A stretch of DNA of 64,000 bases from Heterotrichella gracilis (lineage: Eukaryota > Sar > Xanthophyceae > Tribonematales > Xanthonemataceae): the NCBI GenBank assembly GCA_032358255.1, contig JAULBX010012210.1:186001-250000 (forward strand), written 5' to 3'. Under the pieces are notes generated by a model. The model did no database searches, was not told where the DNA came from, and was given only the letters and a program-made list of their open reading frames with translations. How positions within the stretch are numbered: the first letter of the stretch is position 1; every line of letters starts with the position of its first letter. The translations under genes and the position numbers were made by a program. Of this stretch, positions 38,027 through 49,592 are shown in pieces.

Positions 38027-39668
38027 ATGACTGTCTCCGGCCCTCCAGCCTCGCAAGTCAGGGAGCTGTGCAAAAGCCTCAAGCAAGTCGTTGCAACACT
38101 TTCAGAAAGCAAGCGCAATGGCGACCTGGACGTGGCCGCAGCCAAGAAAGCTGTCTTGTCAGGCACAATGACCATCCTGGACCTGAAGCACTCCAACAGG
38201 GGGGTGTGTGAAGATGTGGAGGCGCTCCGCTCAGACACGGCCTCTGCCAAGTTGCAGCTTGAGAGGACCAGCCTGCAGCTCGAGAACCTGCTGTATGAGA
38301 AGGCCCACCACCAGAAGGAGGTGGCGGACTGCCGAAACTTCAGATCAGCGTACAGCGACGCCCAGGTGCAGCTCCTCCCTGTTGAGGAGTTCCAACAGCA
38401 GGCGCCACCAGAGCTCCTGGAAGCCGCAGCAGGCTCCCACCACGCTGAGATCATACAGCGGCTGGCACATGAGGAGCAGCTGCGGGTGCAGATGCTGAAG
38501 AAGCTGGATGAGGTCAAGGCCAGGAAGCAGGCGCTGGCGGAGGTGGTGGGCGCCAAGAGGAAACTGCTGGACGGCATCAACAGCCAGCTCAAGGAGCTGG
38601 ACACTCCGATGACCTCAGTGCTGCAAGCCACTGGCTCGGCGGCAGGCTTGCTGGCAAAAACGCCGGACCAGGCGATCAGCAAGCTGCACCCGCTGTTGCA
38701 GCGAGTGTACCACACGATCAGTGCTGCACAGGCCCTGGGGTCAGCGGCAGTGACATTGAGGATTGACAAGAGCACACCTGCCCCAGGGGCCGACGAAGGC
38801 ACGCAGCAGCCTAGCAGCAAAAAGCAGAAAGTGGCCAACGGAACTCCTCAGCCGGTGAGCCTGCATCCAAGCTGCATCCACCGTATCATGGCGTTGCGCA
38901 CACAGTAACTGTGCCTATCAAGTACAAAACTGTAAGCATATTGTAATTTCGGAAAATAACAACTTCTCCTTTTGTGCAGAAACCAGTGTACGAGCTTGAA
39001 GTGGCGGTGCAAGATGTGGGGCCAGACCCGCTGGTGCTCGTGGTCAAGTGCGTGGATGCCGGCACACTGGTAACTGCGCAGACCGACAGCCTGGAAGACA
39101 TGGAGCTGCTGACAAACCTCTATCCAGAGGACAACGAGGCGCAGCTGCTGGCAACGTATGAGCAGTGCTTGGAGGGCTCTGGAGTGGACCCGGCAACCGT
39201 TGGGAGGCCTTTCAGGTGAGCGCAGATTGACTCACTTTGCCCCCTGTCATCCATGATCTGAGACTCCCATTAGGTGCAACCTCGTTTCCTGCCATGCACA
39301 AGCCATTCCAGGAGTTTGTGGGCGGAGGGCGGTGTGCCGCGCATCTACCGCGGCATTTCATCTGGCATTTCATCCATGTCCAGCTTGTGTGCTTCTGTAC
39401 AGAGCCATCTCATGCGTTTGCAAGGGAAGTGGCCTTCACCATAAACTGACCCCGGGGCATTGTTTGCAGCTGGTTGAAAAGGCTGGCGCAAGCGCAAGGA
39501 CCGACAGGCACCTCTGCTGATTCGGTCACCCAGCGCCTCAGCCCGCTGTCGGCACCTGATTTCCTGCAGCAGGTGATGGGGAAGCAGCAGGATCAACAGG
39601 CGGTGGTAGACATCTTGCAACGGATAAAGGCCGCTAGGCAAAAGCTCACGCCAGTATCACAAGCATAG
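38027..39668 (+). CDS. THOC5: THO complex subunit 5 (THOC5), short form
   Basis: THO is part of TREX, which couples transcription to mRNA packaging and nuclear export. Three exons, 38027-38854, 38980-39215 and 39470-39668, sum to 421 codons (420 aa). The coiled-coil core is clear: LQLENLLYEKAHHQKEVADC, NFRSAYSDAQVQLLPVEEF, and RLAHEEQLRVQMLKKLDEVK with further heptads to about residue 200. A basic stretch (SSKKQKVANG) then leads to a segment with LLTNLYPEDNEAQ that matches the family's L-NLFP-D block. Animal and plant THOC5 run to about 680-800 residues with a C-terminal RWD-type region. Here the end comes after about 65 residues of low similarity, so most of that part is missing. Downstream exons were looked for before 40600 and not found. 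Phases agree. Confidence 0.85.
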
Positions 39669-40670
39669 GATTTGCGCGATACTAGGTTTGTGCAGGCTGC
39701 AGGCTGCGGTCCACGTACTTACAATAATTTGTGCTGGGCAAGCTGGGGCCCCCTAGCGTTCAACCTCCCCGGATTTTTTTGGGCCGGGGAAGCTAAAGCG
39801 GGCAGGCATGATGCTCAATTAAATTTATGATGCAGCTTGATTTTGTATATAGTGTTAGTGCAAAAGGTAACTTGTGGCACGCAGCTTTACCAGCTGAGAT
39901 CTCGAGTCTGAAGCAGGACCTTTTGTAATCTTAAAGAGTTTCCAACTTGAAGAGTTCGTGACGCAGCGGCATTTACGAATTTATAACCACTTGTCCATAG
40001 GAACAATTGGCAATTGTCATCGGCAGGCTGTGAGGCTTAGAGTCTAACAGCGTCTGTCTGACAGACGGTGCACAACGCCGATCAGTACACGATTCTATTA
40101 TGAAGGCTGACAATACACACGGTTGGGCTGATCAGTGATCAGTTGCCAAATTGTAAACGGTATACCTTTATGGTGAAAGGACCTGAGCACGCAGTCATGA
40201 GCTTCTGACTTTACACGATGATAAAATTTACAATTGAACGCATTGCGAAATGCCAAATATATGGTGCGAACACTGCTTGCAACCATAAGCAATGCCCAGG
40301 CGCCTGGTCCAGGAGGTGTAAAGATCAGCCTGATTGCCATGATGGTTGAAAATCTAGCCCATGAACTCCACGTAAGTCGGACCGAGTGCACCGGGTGCAG
40401 AGGAATCAAACAACCCTGTGGGCTTTGGACGGCACCAGGTACACCTCAAGAGAAGATTCCAAGGTTTGATCGTTCAATTTGCTGCATGCTTGCCAACAAT
40501 TGTAATGGACTGTGGACAGGCATAAAAACCAGAAAAATAAATGTGCAAGCCAGTTAAGACGTAGCCGTCTATTCAGCGAAATATAACAAGTACACTCTAC
40601 ATTCATCCTGCACGCCCCCACCGCTATCCAATCAAGAGCGTTCCTCCTAGCATTTGCCGCATCGCAAGCA
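39669..40670. other. Convergent region of THOC5 and ALY/LIN9
   Basis: About 1 kb, noncoding. It contains a hairpin CGTCTGTC-T-GACAGACG near 40049 and a short GGCCGGGGAAG / CTCCCCGG inverted pair around 39763-39790. No gene was recognised. Confidence 0.45.
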
Positions 40671-43600
40671 TCACACAGGCGCCAGCTGGTTCTTCAGCAC
40701 CTGCACCGAGTCCTGGATCTGCTTGAACAGCGGCTGGTTGCTGGCGGACCTCGGCTTGAGCAGGGTCAGCGCGCTGTCGAGCGCACCCGCCGCGGTCTGC
40801 GCAGGCAGGGTGGTCTCCGCGCACTGCTGCAGCGTGATGAGTAATGACACACATCCGGCCACCAGCTGCGAAAGCCAGCGCTCCTCCTCGCCCGCGGGGC
40901 CGCACGCGCCCGCCGCGGCCTCCCGCAGCGACGCGCTGGCGTCCAGGAAGGGCACGGTCTTGTGCGCTGCCAGCTTGGCCACCACCCTGTCGATCAGCAG
41001 CTGCGCCTCTGTGAGGATGCCATTCACAGTTGGGGCCGCTGCGCCTGCAAGGGGGGCGGGATCCGGAGACATCGCCATGGCTGCTGCCATTGGCAGCTGC
41101 AGCCTGGCAGCTGGGCTGGCAGCCAGCAGCACCTCCAGCGCCGCAGGTGGCGCCATGCCTTGGGCGGCCATGGGAGTGGCCTGGGCCTGGGGTGGTAGCA
41201 GCGCGGCTGTCTGGCCTGAGGCGCCTGGTGACGCGTGCAGCGAGCCGGGCCTGAGGTGCAGCTTGGCCAGGCTGGACTCGAGCTGCTCATTCACCTGCAG
41301 AAGTTAATATTTAGGTCATTTTCTATTTAATTGTCATATTTAGGTAAATTTTCTTATTTAGGTATTTATTTTAATTTTCTTAGTTGTCAGCAACGCTCTA
41401 CAACACTTCCCCTCTCAGGCGCCTGACACCACTGCCCATGAACCGCTAGCACGCACACGCCCAGCATGCACCACAACAGCTCCCTACGCCGACCACCGCC
41501 TCACCCAGGCTGTACACACGCCACGAGGCCGCTCTCTATGCACTACAGGCGTAAACATACCCAGCATTGCACCACACCAGAACCCCCAACCACCGCCATC
41601 CCAGCCGCCACCCCCCGCCACCCTGCTTGGTACTGTCACACCCTAAACCCTAAACCCTAAGAACCAAAATCAATAAAACCCTAACCCTAAAACCCTACAA
41701 CCCAACCTGCTTCAGCTGCAGCACCACCGTGGCATAGGCCTGCTGGAACACCTCCGAGCTGCTGGCCTTGCTGCCGTCGCTCCCCTTGCTGCCCTCCACC
41801 TCGTCGTTCATGCTGCGCAGCTGGGCCAGCAGCAGCTCCTTGCGGTCCAGGGAGCCCGAGATGTCGGACAGGGCGCGCGCCTCGGCCTCGCGGTGCTCGT
41901 TGGGGGCCGGGACCGCGAGCTGGGCGGCGGCGTGCCGGGCGTCCTGCGGGGTTGTGCGGTGGGTTGTGCGGTGGGCTGGAGGGTCTTCAGGGGTGTGAGG
42001 AGGGTTTGTGGAGAGTGTGCTGGGTGAACATGGGCATGGTGTGAGTGCAATGGAGCCTGGGCTTGCATATGCTAATTCCTTTCAAGTGACTCGCTATTAA
42101 AATCACTTAAAACACATTCCTGATCAAAATCCTAAGCAATTTAGGTATTATACATCCATCCAGGGATTAAGGCCCCACCTGCTGCGCGCGGCCTGCCGCT
42201 GGGCCCCTCTCCGGCATGTCGTCCATCCACCCCAGCATGCGGCTGCGCTTCACCTCGACCCCGTTGTGCATGCGGTGGCCGTGCAGCACGATGTGGCTGC
42301 GCATGCTGATGAGCATGGGGGGCAGCGCCTCCAGCGGGTTGATGGGCATCACATCCACGTCCTTCACAAGCGCCACGCCCAGCTCGCGGCGGTCAAACTG
42401 CACCCTGCGCAACGCACACCATGTGACAGCGTCAGCCACTGGATGCGTGTGCAGGTGAGACGCTGCCGCATCTTCAGGCGTCCACATCAAGAAGCTTGCC
42501 CAGGGGGGCCTGTGCCCCTCTGAAAATGGCGTAGGGCCTTAGTCTGTTTGAAAGTTATTTCAGCTTTAATTTTATAATTTACCAGAATAATCTTCACAGA
42601 TTATTCAGCAACTGTGGTGACTTATTGTGTCCCTCCAACAGTCTTGTGAGCCCGGGTTGGCTCCCTGGATGTGACTGTCAAAGAAATCTTCTATTAGAGT
42701 GATTTTTTAGATTTCATAGATCTTATTAAAACTACTTAATTATGAAATAATATAATATCTATAGATCAAATATCTGTACAATACTTTGGTCAAGTGTCTC
42801 ACTGCCGTTATGTACCTGTAGGCATCCAGCGTGTGGGTAAGGATACTCCCGTCGTAGATGTTCCCGGTCTGCGGGTGGCGCGCCACCACCTTCTGCCCCA
42901 CTGACAGCTTGGGCGGCACGTTGGGCGGCAGAGCGGCGTCGTTTGAGCCCACAGCCGCGTACAGCTGGCGCACGTGCTCCCTGAACTGCTGCAGCCGGGC
43001 TCGCTCCTGCAGGCCATATGCATGCAACCCGCTCAGACACGATACATGCACCCCACTCCACCACATGTGCCTAACAAAGTAAGACGCCATCAGGGCAAAA
43101 CACTAAACCCTAAGCACAGGAGACATCTATAATTCTTGTGAAAGAAACCCCGTTTTTATAATAAACCTGACACAGGATGCTTGCCATGCGGCTAGGCTTA
43201 CGCAGGGCACAGCTCAACATGGTCCATTTTCTAGGCAAGCGACTGGCAAACTAACACTAACTCCAGCAACTTCATTCACTTTAAGTACATATATGACCTC
43301 TGCATTGCCCATCTGCATCTCCTCATCACCATGCCTGCCTAAACTAGCACCGTATCAACCCATACCTGGCGCAAGAACGCCTGCGACATGCGGCGCGGCT
43401 TGCCCAGGGCCGACCTCAGCGTTGCCCACTCGGTGCGTGTGAGCTGTGTCAGGTGGCCCAGCCCCAGGTGCTGCAGGTAGTGGTGCAGCTCGCGGTGCAT
43501 GAACCAGGGCCGGTCAAGGGCGCTGTACAGGAACTCGAAGCTGCACCACCTGCACGTGTGTAGGGTTCAGGGTTTAGGGTTCAGGGGCCAAGGGTCAGCA

Positions 43601-46600
43601 CACACGGTGCCATGCAGTGCTCGCTTGGTGTGAGGAGTTGGTGTACGCCAGGGGGCTAGGCAGGAGATGTGCATGCGCAAAGGTGTTCCCCTCGCGCGTT
43701 TCTTGCAAGGGCAGGTGGTGCTTGAGATAAGCTGGTGGCAAGGCTTATGACTTGTGCGCTTCTGCCTATGGGGTACGGGTGATACACTGCGCTCCCTATC
43801 CGCTGACACTAAAATGCTTTGTGAACCAATGCACCAGTTGTTCAAAATCATGATGCATTACTATGGTATAGGTTCATAGCCTGCACAATGCTGGTGGACA
43901 GTGGCTGCTTTTCCTGGCATCCCTGGAATTGGTGGGGATCTAGAGCATGCCTAGCAGGGCTGCTCAATTTATGATTGCAAGTTCAGCTCAACAGCTTACC
44001 TGCGCACAGCCGGGCTCAATGTATGGCGCAGCGTGACCTCTGCTGTGCTCAGTACCTCCCCGTCACCGTCCATCACATCTTGCCCCAGCAACCCGGTCGG
44101 CAAGGGGCCACCTCTGCCCCACCTGTGGCAAGGCAGCGCCGGGCGGTCAATCACCTCAGTGTGTCCACATCAGATGGCACCCCAGCAACGAGCACGCCGG
44201 CAATATGCTCAGTTACTATTTTTTGCGTTAAATCATGGCAGGCGGTGGCAAAGGCAAAATCGCCACACAAAGCGTCACCACAAGCTGCAAATGCTTCATG
44301 CGCTTGAATCTTCATATGCACAATAAACGCGCAGGCACCAGCGATTCCCCTAAAATGCAGGCCAACCCTTGCAGGTTCAGGCCAAATCCCTGAGGCGGGG
44401 TTTCAATACTTGAAGTGAAGCCTGGGTGCAGCATGTGGAGTAACGCACCTGCCGAACAATGACCGAATTGGTGCAACCACCGAGGGCGACCTGTCTGACT
44501 GCGGCTTGCGCTGCCGCACCCTAGCCGTGGGCCCAGAACGGGCCGTGGAGCCAGGCATGTGCGCCTCAAACTGTGGCGCGAGGCCGTGGCCGATGCGGCG
44601 GTGGCCACCCGCATCCGGGTCGGTCTTTGTGAGGAGTTCTGCAGGGGTTTAGGGTTAAAGGGTTTAGGGATCCCATCCACACCCCTCTTGGGGGGTGTTC
44701 TGCGGCGGGCAGCAGCCAAAGGATGCTGGTGTGGGCGTGGCAGGTGCAGGACGCTGTGAGCTGTCATCAGTAATGGCTCATGAGTGATCATCTGGTCTGG
44801 TATGTGTGTGCGTGTGTGCAGCACTGTGCGCATGGCAGGCAGATGCAGGGGCATGTGCCGGCCGCGATGAGCACACTGTTTTAAACCGCAAGAGATACCA
44901 GCCCTGCTGTATTCACATTTGCTCACAACCCCATTTGCAGCGAATTGTCAATGCAAACAGCCAAACAATTGCCCATGAGCAGTGTAGATCCGCATGCTGC
45001 ATGCTAGAGAAAATGCGCATTGTAAATGTACCTGTGGAATCTGATTGCTGCGCTGCGCTTCCAGCCCTTGACACGGGGTGTGCTGAACGCTGGGAAGGGC
45101 GCAGGTTGGAAGGCGCTGCCTGCCTGTACGCATCTCCCCTCGCCTGCAGTGGGCTGGCGATGGGGATGGGGCTGCCAACCTGCAAGGGCAGTACTTACGG
45201 TCATTGCCCTTCGATTGGGGAAACTGGCACAAAATCCAATCCATGTCTCTCCCTTCATTTTGTCACTTTGGGTTCTGCCGCTAATACAGTGATGTTGCCA
45301 GTGTTGCCAATGGTAGACCGAGCTCATAAACACCCCCTTCTCCCCAACACCATTCACATTGCATGCAGGCTTACCCTTGAATGCTTGAGTGGCGAGGCCC
45401 CCGGGGCTGCACCCCGCAGTCGTGACGTTGGCTGGCGCACGCGGCTGAGCCCTGCATCCGACATGCGCCCGCTGATGGGAGAGGTTGGCAAGCTGGAAAC
45501 CACCGCCGCTGCCGCCGCCACCTCGTCTGAGACCATGCGCTTGGCGTCCTGCCTGTCGCCCCGGCCACCTGGCGCACCACAGGGGTCTGAGATGGCGCAC
45601 ATGTGGACAATACTCTTCAACCGCTATCCCTGGGATGCCCATGTACCCAACCCACTGACTAGATATTGCAAGCTCACTCAAACTATTGCAAGGCACGTTG
45701 TGTCTGCAATTGCCCCTTTACATCTCGCCACCCCCCTTGCTGCTAGTTTGCAGGTGCGACTCAAAATGTGGCCAGGAGGGCACCAGACCCCATGGACATG
45801 GCACACATACATGCTGCATGGCAGGATGATGGAGCAGTGACCCACCTGTCCGCTCTGAAACGGCTCCCTCGGGTGCAGACGAGGCATGCGCCACTGTGGC
45901 CAATGACAGCAGGGCATCGGCCCCCACCACATCTCCGTAATCCATGTCCCGCCGCCGTGCAGCTGGCCTGCACCACCCAATGCTAATGAGCAGCGGCAGA
46001 TGGGTAATCGTGGGATGCAACGCCAGGTGGCCCATGTGCAAGCGGTGAGACAGTACAGCGTGGCCAATGGTCTTTTGTAATGGTCCTTGGTAAAAGTAAT
46101 AATGACTGCCACCTGTATTCATCATCTCCACCATAATCCAGCTTCTTCTGGGCACGCTTCCTCTTCCCTGTTGAAAGCGCCTCCTCATGCTCAGCCAATG
46201 GCTGCTGCGCGGGTGTCCACCTGCCTTTCTCAACGCTACCCCGGCCCCTCCGGCTGCCAGGCGAGGTGAGCGTGACGGGGGTCTTGGGTGTAGCCTAAAC
46301 ACAATAGAATATAGTCAAAGTGGGCCCTGCGGCAGAAACTTGGGTACAATATCAGCCCGCATCAACCCAGCCAGCTGTGGTGTAGGCGATGGGTACCTTG
46401 GACGCTGATGGTGGCCCACCCGCTGCTTGCTGGCGCTGCCTGGGTGTGCGCTTGCCTTTTGCTAAAGCTGACAGTCCAGGCTCGGTGTTGTATGCGTCAT
46501 CTGCGCCGTGCCTAGCTGATGAGCTCGGTCCACCCAGAGCATCCGCAGCCTGCAGATGACAGGTAGCAGTGCGTATAGGAAGGGACAGTTGCTACAGAAT

Positions 46601-47159
46601 TAGTTACACGCACTGAAGCAGTGCTGGTTTACCTTGTCAACGCCACTGGATCGCATTGCCATTGCAATGAAAGCGACGTCATTCTGAAACTGTTTGTCCA
46701 GTGTCAAATACACTTGGTGCTGCTTGAAGAGCTGTTCACAGTGCTCTGCTGATTTCCCGCTCGTGATTGTCCTTGAAACCTGTCAGTGATGGACATGCCC
46801 ACGTCATGCCCAATGAGCAACCAACAAAAAGGCCCTCTGTGCAAGCGCGCACAACGTACCTTGTTCCACTGCGTACCATGCTTGTGGTAAGCTTGGAAAA
46901 ACTGCTTTGCATCCTCATTGCTCCAGAGCACTGAACCCATGTTGTTCACCAGCTGATGTGCACTTTCTGCCCAGATAGCAATAGGGTTAGTGGAATCCAG
47001 CTTCCATGATTCAAAAGGCTTGAGAATGCAAAAAAGGAAGCATACAGCCAACAAAGCTACGGTGCGGCAGATCAACCCTCCTGGATCATTCGAGGTTATG
47101 GGCACCCCTCCCAACCCTTTGGAGCTCACCTTACTCGAAGACGGGTTGGCAGACTTCAT
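40671..47159 (-). CDS. ALY: ALWAYS EARLY / LIN9 homologue (MuvB/DREAM complex)
   Basis: Core subunit of the MuvB/DREAM complex that, with E2F/RB and MYB partners, times cell-cycle gene expression. Fifteen exons: 47159-47135, 46966-46860, 46779-46633, 46549-46397, 46294-46113, 45967-45846, 45586-45375, 45179-45032, 44638-44449, 44122-44000, 43549-43366, 43006-42816, 42404-42179, 41943-41707 and 41294-40671. They sum to 957 codons (956 aa), near the Arabidopsis ALY1 length. The N-terminus is SANT/Myb-like (VLWSNEDAKQFFQAYHKHG, TQWNK), as in plant ALY proteins. The DIRP domain is WCSFEFLYSALDRPWFMHRE to LTRTEWATLRSALGKPRRMS. Next come PKLSVGQKVVARHPQTGNIY and VQFDRRELGVALVKDVDVMP with INPLEALPP, all LIN9 hallmarks. 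The C-terminal 200 residues are alanine/proline-rich with helical segments. Telomere-like motifs lie in introns 8, 10, 11 and 14 (counting from the 5' end). Confidence 0.95.
41641..41703. repeat. Interstitial telomere-like repeats in an ALY intron
   Basis: Several CCCTAAA / CCCTAA units in a 60-base stretch beginning a few bases from the exon 14 splice donor (41707) of ALY/LIN9. They match the plant-type TTTAGGG telomere repeat. Confidence 0.85.
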
Positions 47160-47558
47160 ATAAGGCTAGCATTGACAGGAAGTACGGTTATCTTGCAGAA
47201 TGGCTATTGCACAGTGCCCAACAGGAGTTGAGCAGGTTGGCAACAGGCACGACACCACAGCTGACACTAGTGTGCTACCCTTCCGCAGTGACACTGCCAG
47301 TGTAAACGACGCTTGTGAGGGACGTTCTCACTTGGTTAGATACAAAAAGCACAACCATCAGGGCTTACAACACTCTGCAGGTTGCCGTCTTCAGCGTACA
47401 GCACCGGGGCACATTCTTTGCGGGTGGGTGGGTGCCCACCAGAGGAACCTCTGCTAAGCAACCCAAACGCAACAGGACAAACATCTACAGACACACAGAC
47501 TTCACCCGGGTTTCCGACACATGCAGATGCCCAGCTCTGCGTTCGGGAGAGGATAAAC

Positions 47559-47693
47559 ATGGGGTTCTTTGGAGCTAAAGCAAACGTATATTTATCTCAC
47601 CAGCCGGCTGCAAAATTCGAGAGTTTAAAAAAACCGATTGCGATAAGATTGAATAGACGCGGGGAGTACTCGTTTTGGACTTGGTGGCTTTGA
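47559..47693 (+). CDS. Unidentified 44-residue open frame
   Basis: ATG at 47559, stop at 47691-47693, starting MGFFGAKANVYLSHQP and ending GEYSFWTWWL. No family was recognised. Its 3' half is present again, identical and inverted, at 48061-48151. It could be an exon of a larger gene, a short protein or chance. Confidence 0.2.
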   Translation: MGFFGAKANVYLSHQPAAKFESLKKPIAIRLNRRGEYSFWTWWL

Positions 47694-47720
47694 AACCATG
47701 CCTTGGGCTTCAATGTCTTG
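47630..47720 (+). repeat. Left arm of a 91-base inverted repeat
   Basis: Identical in inverted orientation to 48061-48151. The two arms are about 340 bases apart. Confidence 0.9.
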
Positions 47721-47753
47721 TAAGTGTGCACCAAGTATATATCAGTATTGCTT

Positions 47754-47853
47754 CGTTGTTGTAACCATACGGTGCCACTTGGATGATACGGGCAAACCCA
47801 CAAGTGGTTGGTGAAGGTCAGGGTGCTTGCATATTTTAAGTGACTGGTGGACT
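47754..47853 (+). repeat. First copy of a ~100-base direct repeat
   Basis: Recurs at 48155-48254 with a single mismatch seen (CAAACCC against CAGACCC). Confidence 0.9.
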
Positions 47854-48060
47854 TACTGTGCAAAGCAGTAGACAATCGTTCCAGTGAAGGACAAGCAGAC
47901 AACCCACAGGCAAACAGGCATGGGCGCATATCAAATCCCCGCCATTCTACTGCCAGCTAGACTCAAAGATCCCACCTTGATGTGCCCAATACCGTGTTGC
48001 CCCCCTGCGCCATCATGCTCCCACGGACTAGCATCGTGGTCTTATTTACATAATTTACAT

Positions 48061-48151
48061 ACAAGACATTGAAGCCCAAGGCATGGTTTCAAAGCCACCA
48101 AGTCCAAAACGAGTACTCCCCGCGTCTATTCAATCTTATCGCAATCGGTTT
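48061..48151 (-). repeat. Right arm of the 91-base inverted repeat
   Basis: Exact reverse complement of 47630-47720. It directly abuts the second copy of the direct repeat. Confidence 0.9.
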
Positions 48152-48154
48152 TTC

Positions 48155-48254
48155 GTTGTTGTAACCATACGGTGCCACTTGGATGATACGGGCAGACCCA
48201 CAAGTGGTTGGTGAAGGTCAGGGTGCTTGCATATTTTAAGTGACTGGTGGACTG
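48155..48254 (+). repeat. Second copy of the ~100-base direct repeat
   Basis: Near-identical to 47754-47853. In the first locus the two modules are separated by about 33 bases; here the inverted module and this one are fused. Confidence 0.9.
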
Positions 48255-49592
48255 TCGTGCGCCATTAACTACAGTTGCGCAATTAGCTACAACTCAGTCC
48301 ACAGCTGATAACTCGTTGTTACATCAAGTGCACCAAAGCGGGCAATCTGCCTGGCTGGGTGGTAGGCATGATGAGATGGTGGGGCACAGTTGTGCTCGGA
48401 GACTGTAACTGTCAATCAAACTGCACGCAAGTGATACTCATATTTATTGGTGAAGCTGTGCCGGCACTATTCGGCTTCGGTCACACAGGTAGCGGTGCTG
48501 GCACTCTTCGGCTTTAGTCACACAAACTAAGTTCAAACTGGAACGCTGCCACTCTTCGGGCTCAGCGCCCATGGGTACCAACGTGGGCACAGCTGAAAGA
48601 CCAGTCACCATCCAAGAACAAAAAGGCCAGGCAAACGACCAACAGTCGTGCCTTTATTCTTCGCCATCGTCAGCCCATCAACCCCACACCGGGAAACACG
48701 CCACAAGGAAACACGGGGAGGAACACTCACAAAAACCCTAGAGGGTCCACACAGCCAAATGGGTGCAACATCTCTATGAGCATGACAGGACCGTTTGTGC
48801 TAAGCAGTCGTATATATACGGTATATGGCAAGATAGCAGGAGGACGTTGATACATCACCCCATGTGATATATTACAGTCCTGAAGAGAGTCTGTAAATAC
48901 GCCTACATAGATTTGTGCCTCTCTAAGCAGCTGGTGGCTCATCCCTTGCTGCAAGTGTTATGAAAACACTCTCGCTCGGGTTAAGCTGAAAGTGAGGGTC
49001 AACAAGATCAGACTCAAAGACCTCTGCACTTTTGTCTGCTGTTGCGGTGCAGAGTGTATTGGGTGCGGCAAAGGGTTACAAGTTCTCTGGGGGCAGGTCA
49101 ATAATACTATGCAAGGACTTCGAGTCACTGAGTTGGAAAGATGAGCAGGCAAAAAGCGCCCTGGGATGTTGTGTTGTGCAACAGCAATTCTACAAGTTTA
49201 AGCAATTTGCACAGTGCTGCAAGCAATTTGCTTTGCAACAGAAAAATGCAGTGCCTTAGGCAAGTACTCTCCCCAGCAAAAACTCTGCTGACTTAAAGGA
49301 GCTCACCTTTCCAGCCGGTGGAGCACGGCGAACAAAGGATGCGAGCAACAATCAGCAAAGGCCTTTAGTCACAAGGAAAAAACTCACTTTTCGTGCAAAG
49401 ACATCTGGTTTAGAGGTATGGTCAAACCACCGACTCAAGTCCTGAGTCAGGACCACGATCACGCTACACTCTTCCTATTCCCCAGCCCTGTCAGAGGGTC
49501 ACAGAGGTAATGTACAACCTAAGACCCCCACCTACCAAGCGTGGCGGTGGTGAGTTTCAGGGTCCCGATGGCGGTCAGTCACCACCCAAACA

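Larger units (their letters stand above)
47160..49592. other. Repeat-rich 2.4 kb between ALY/LIN9 and the Nudix gene
   Basis: No host gene was recognised with confidence. The stretch holds a small open frame (47559-47693), a recent inverted-plus-direct duplication (47630-48254), three short repeats built on GCACTCTTCGGCTT around 48455-48565, and a reverse-strand TATA box with polyadenylation-like signals at 48443-48818. Upstream control regions of ALY/LIN9 should lie at its left end. Confidence 0.5.

Noticed and set aside
37837-38838. 333-codon open frame on the minus strand
   Set aside because: Shadow of THOC5 exon 1: serine/cysteine-rich with no domain.
44806-45840. 344-codon open frame on the plus strand
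   Set aside because: Antisense to ALY/LIN9 exons 7 and 8 and their introns. No domain was seen, and the minus-strand exons are phase-consistent.
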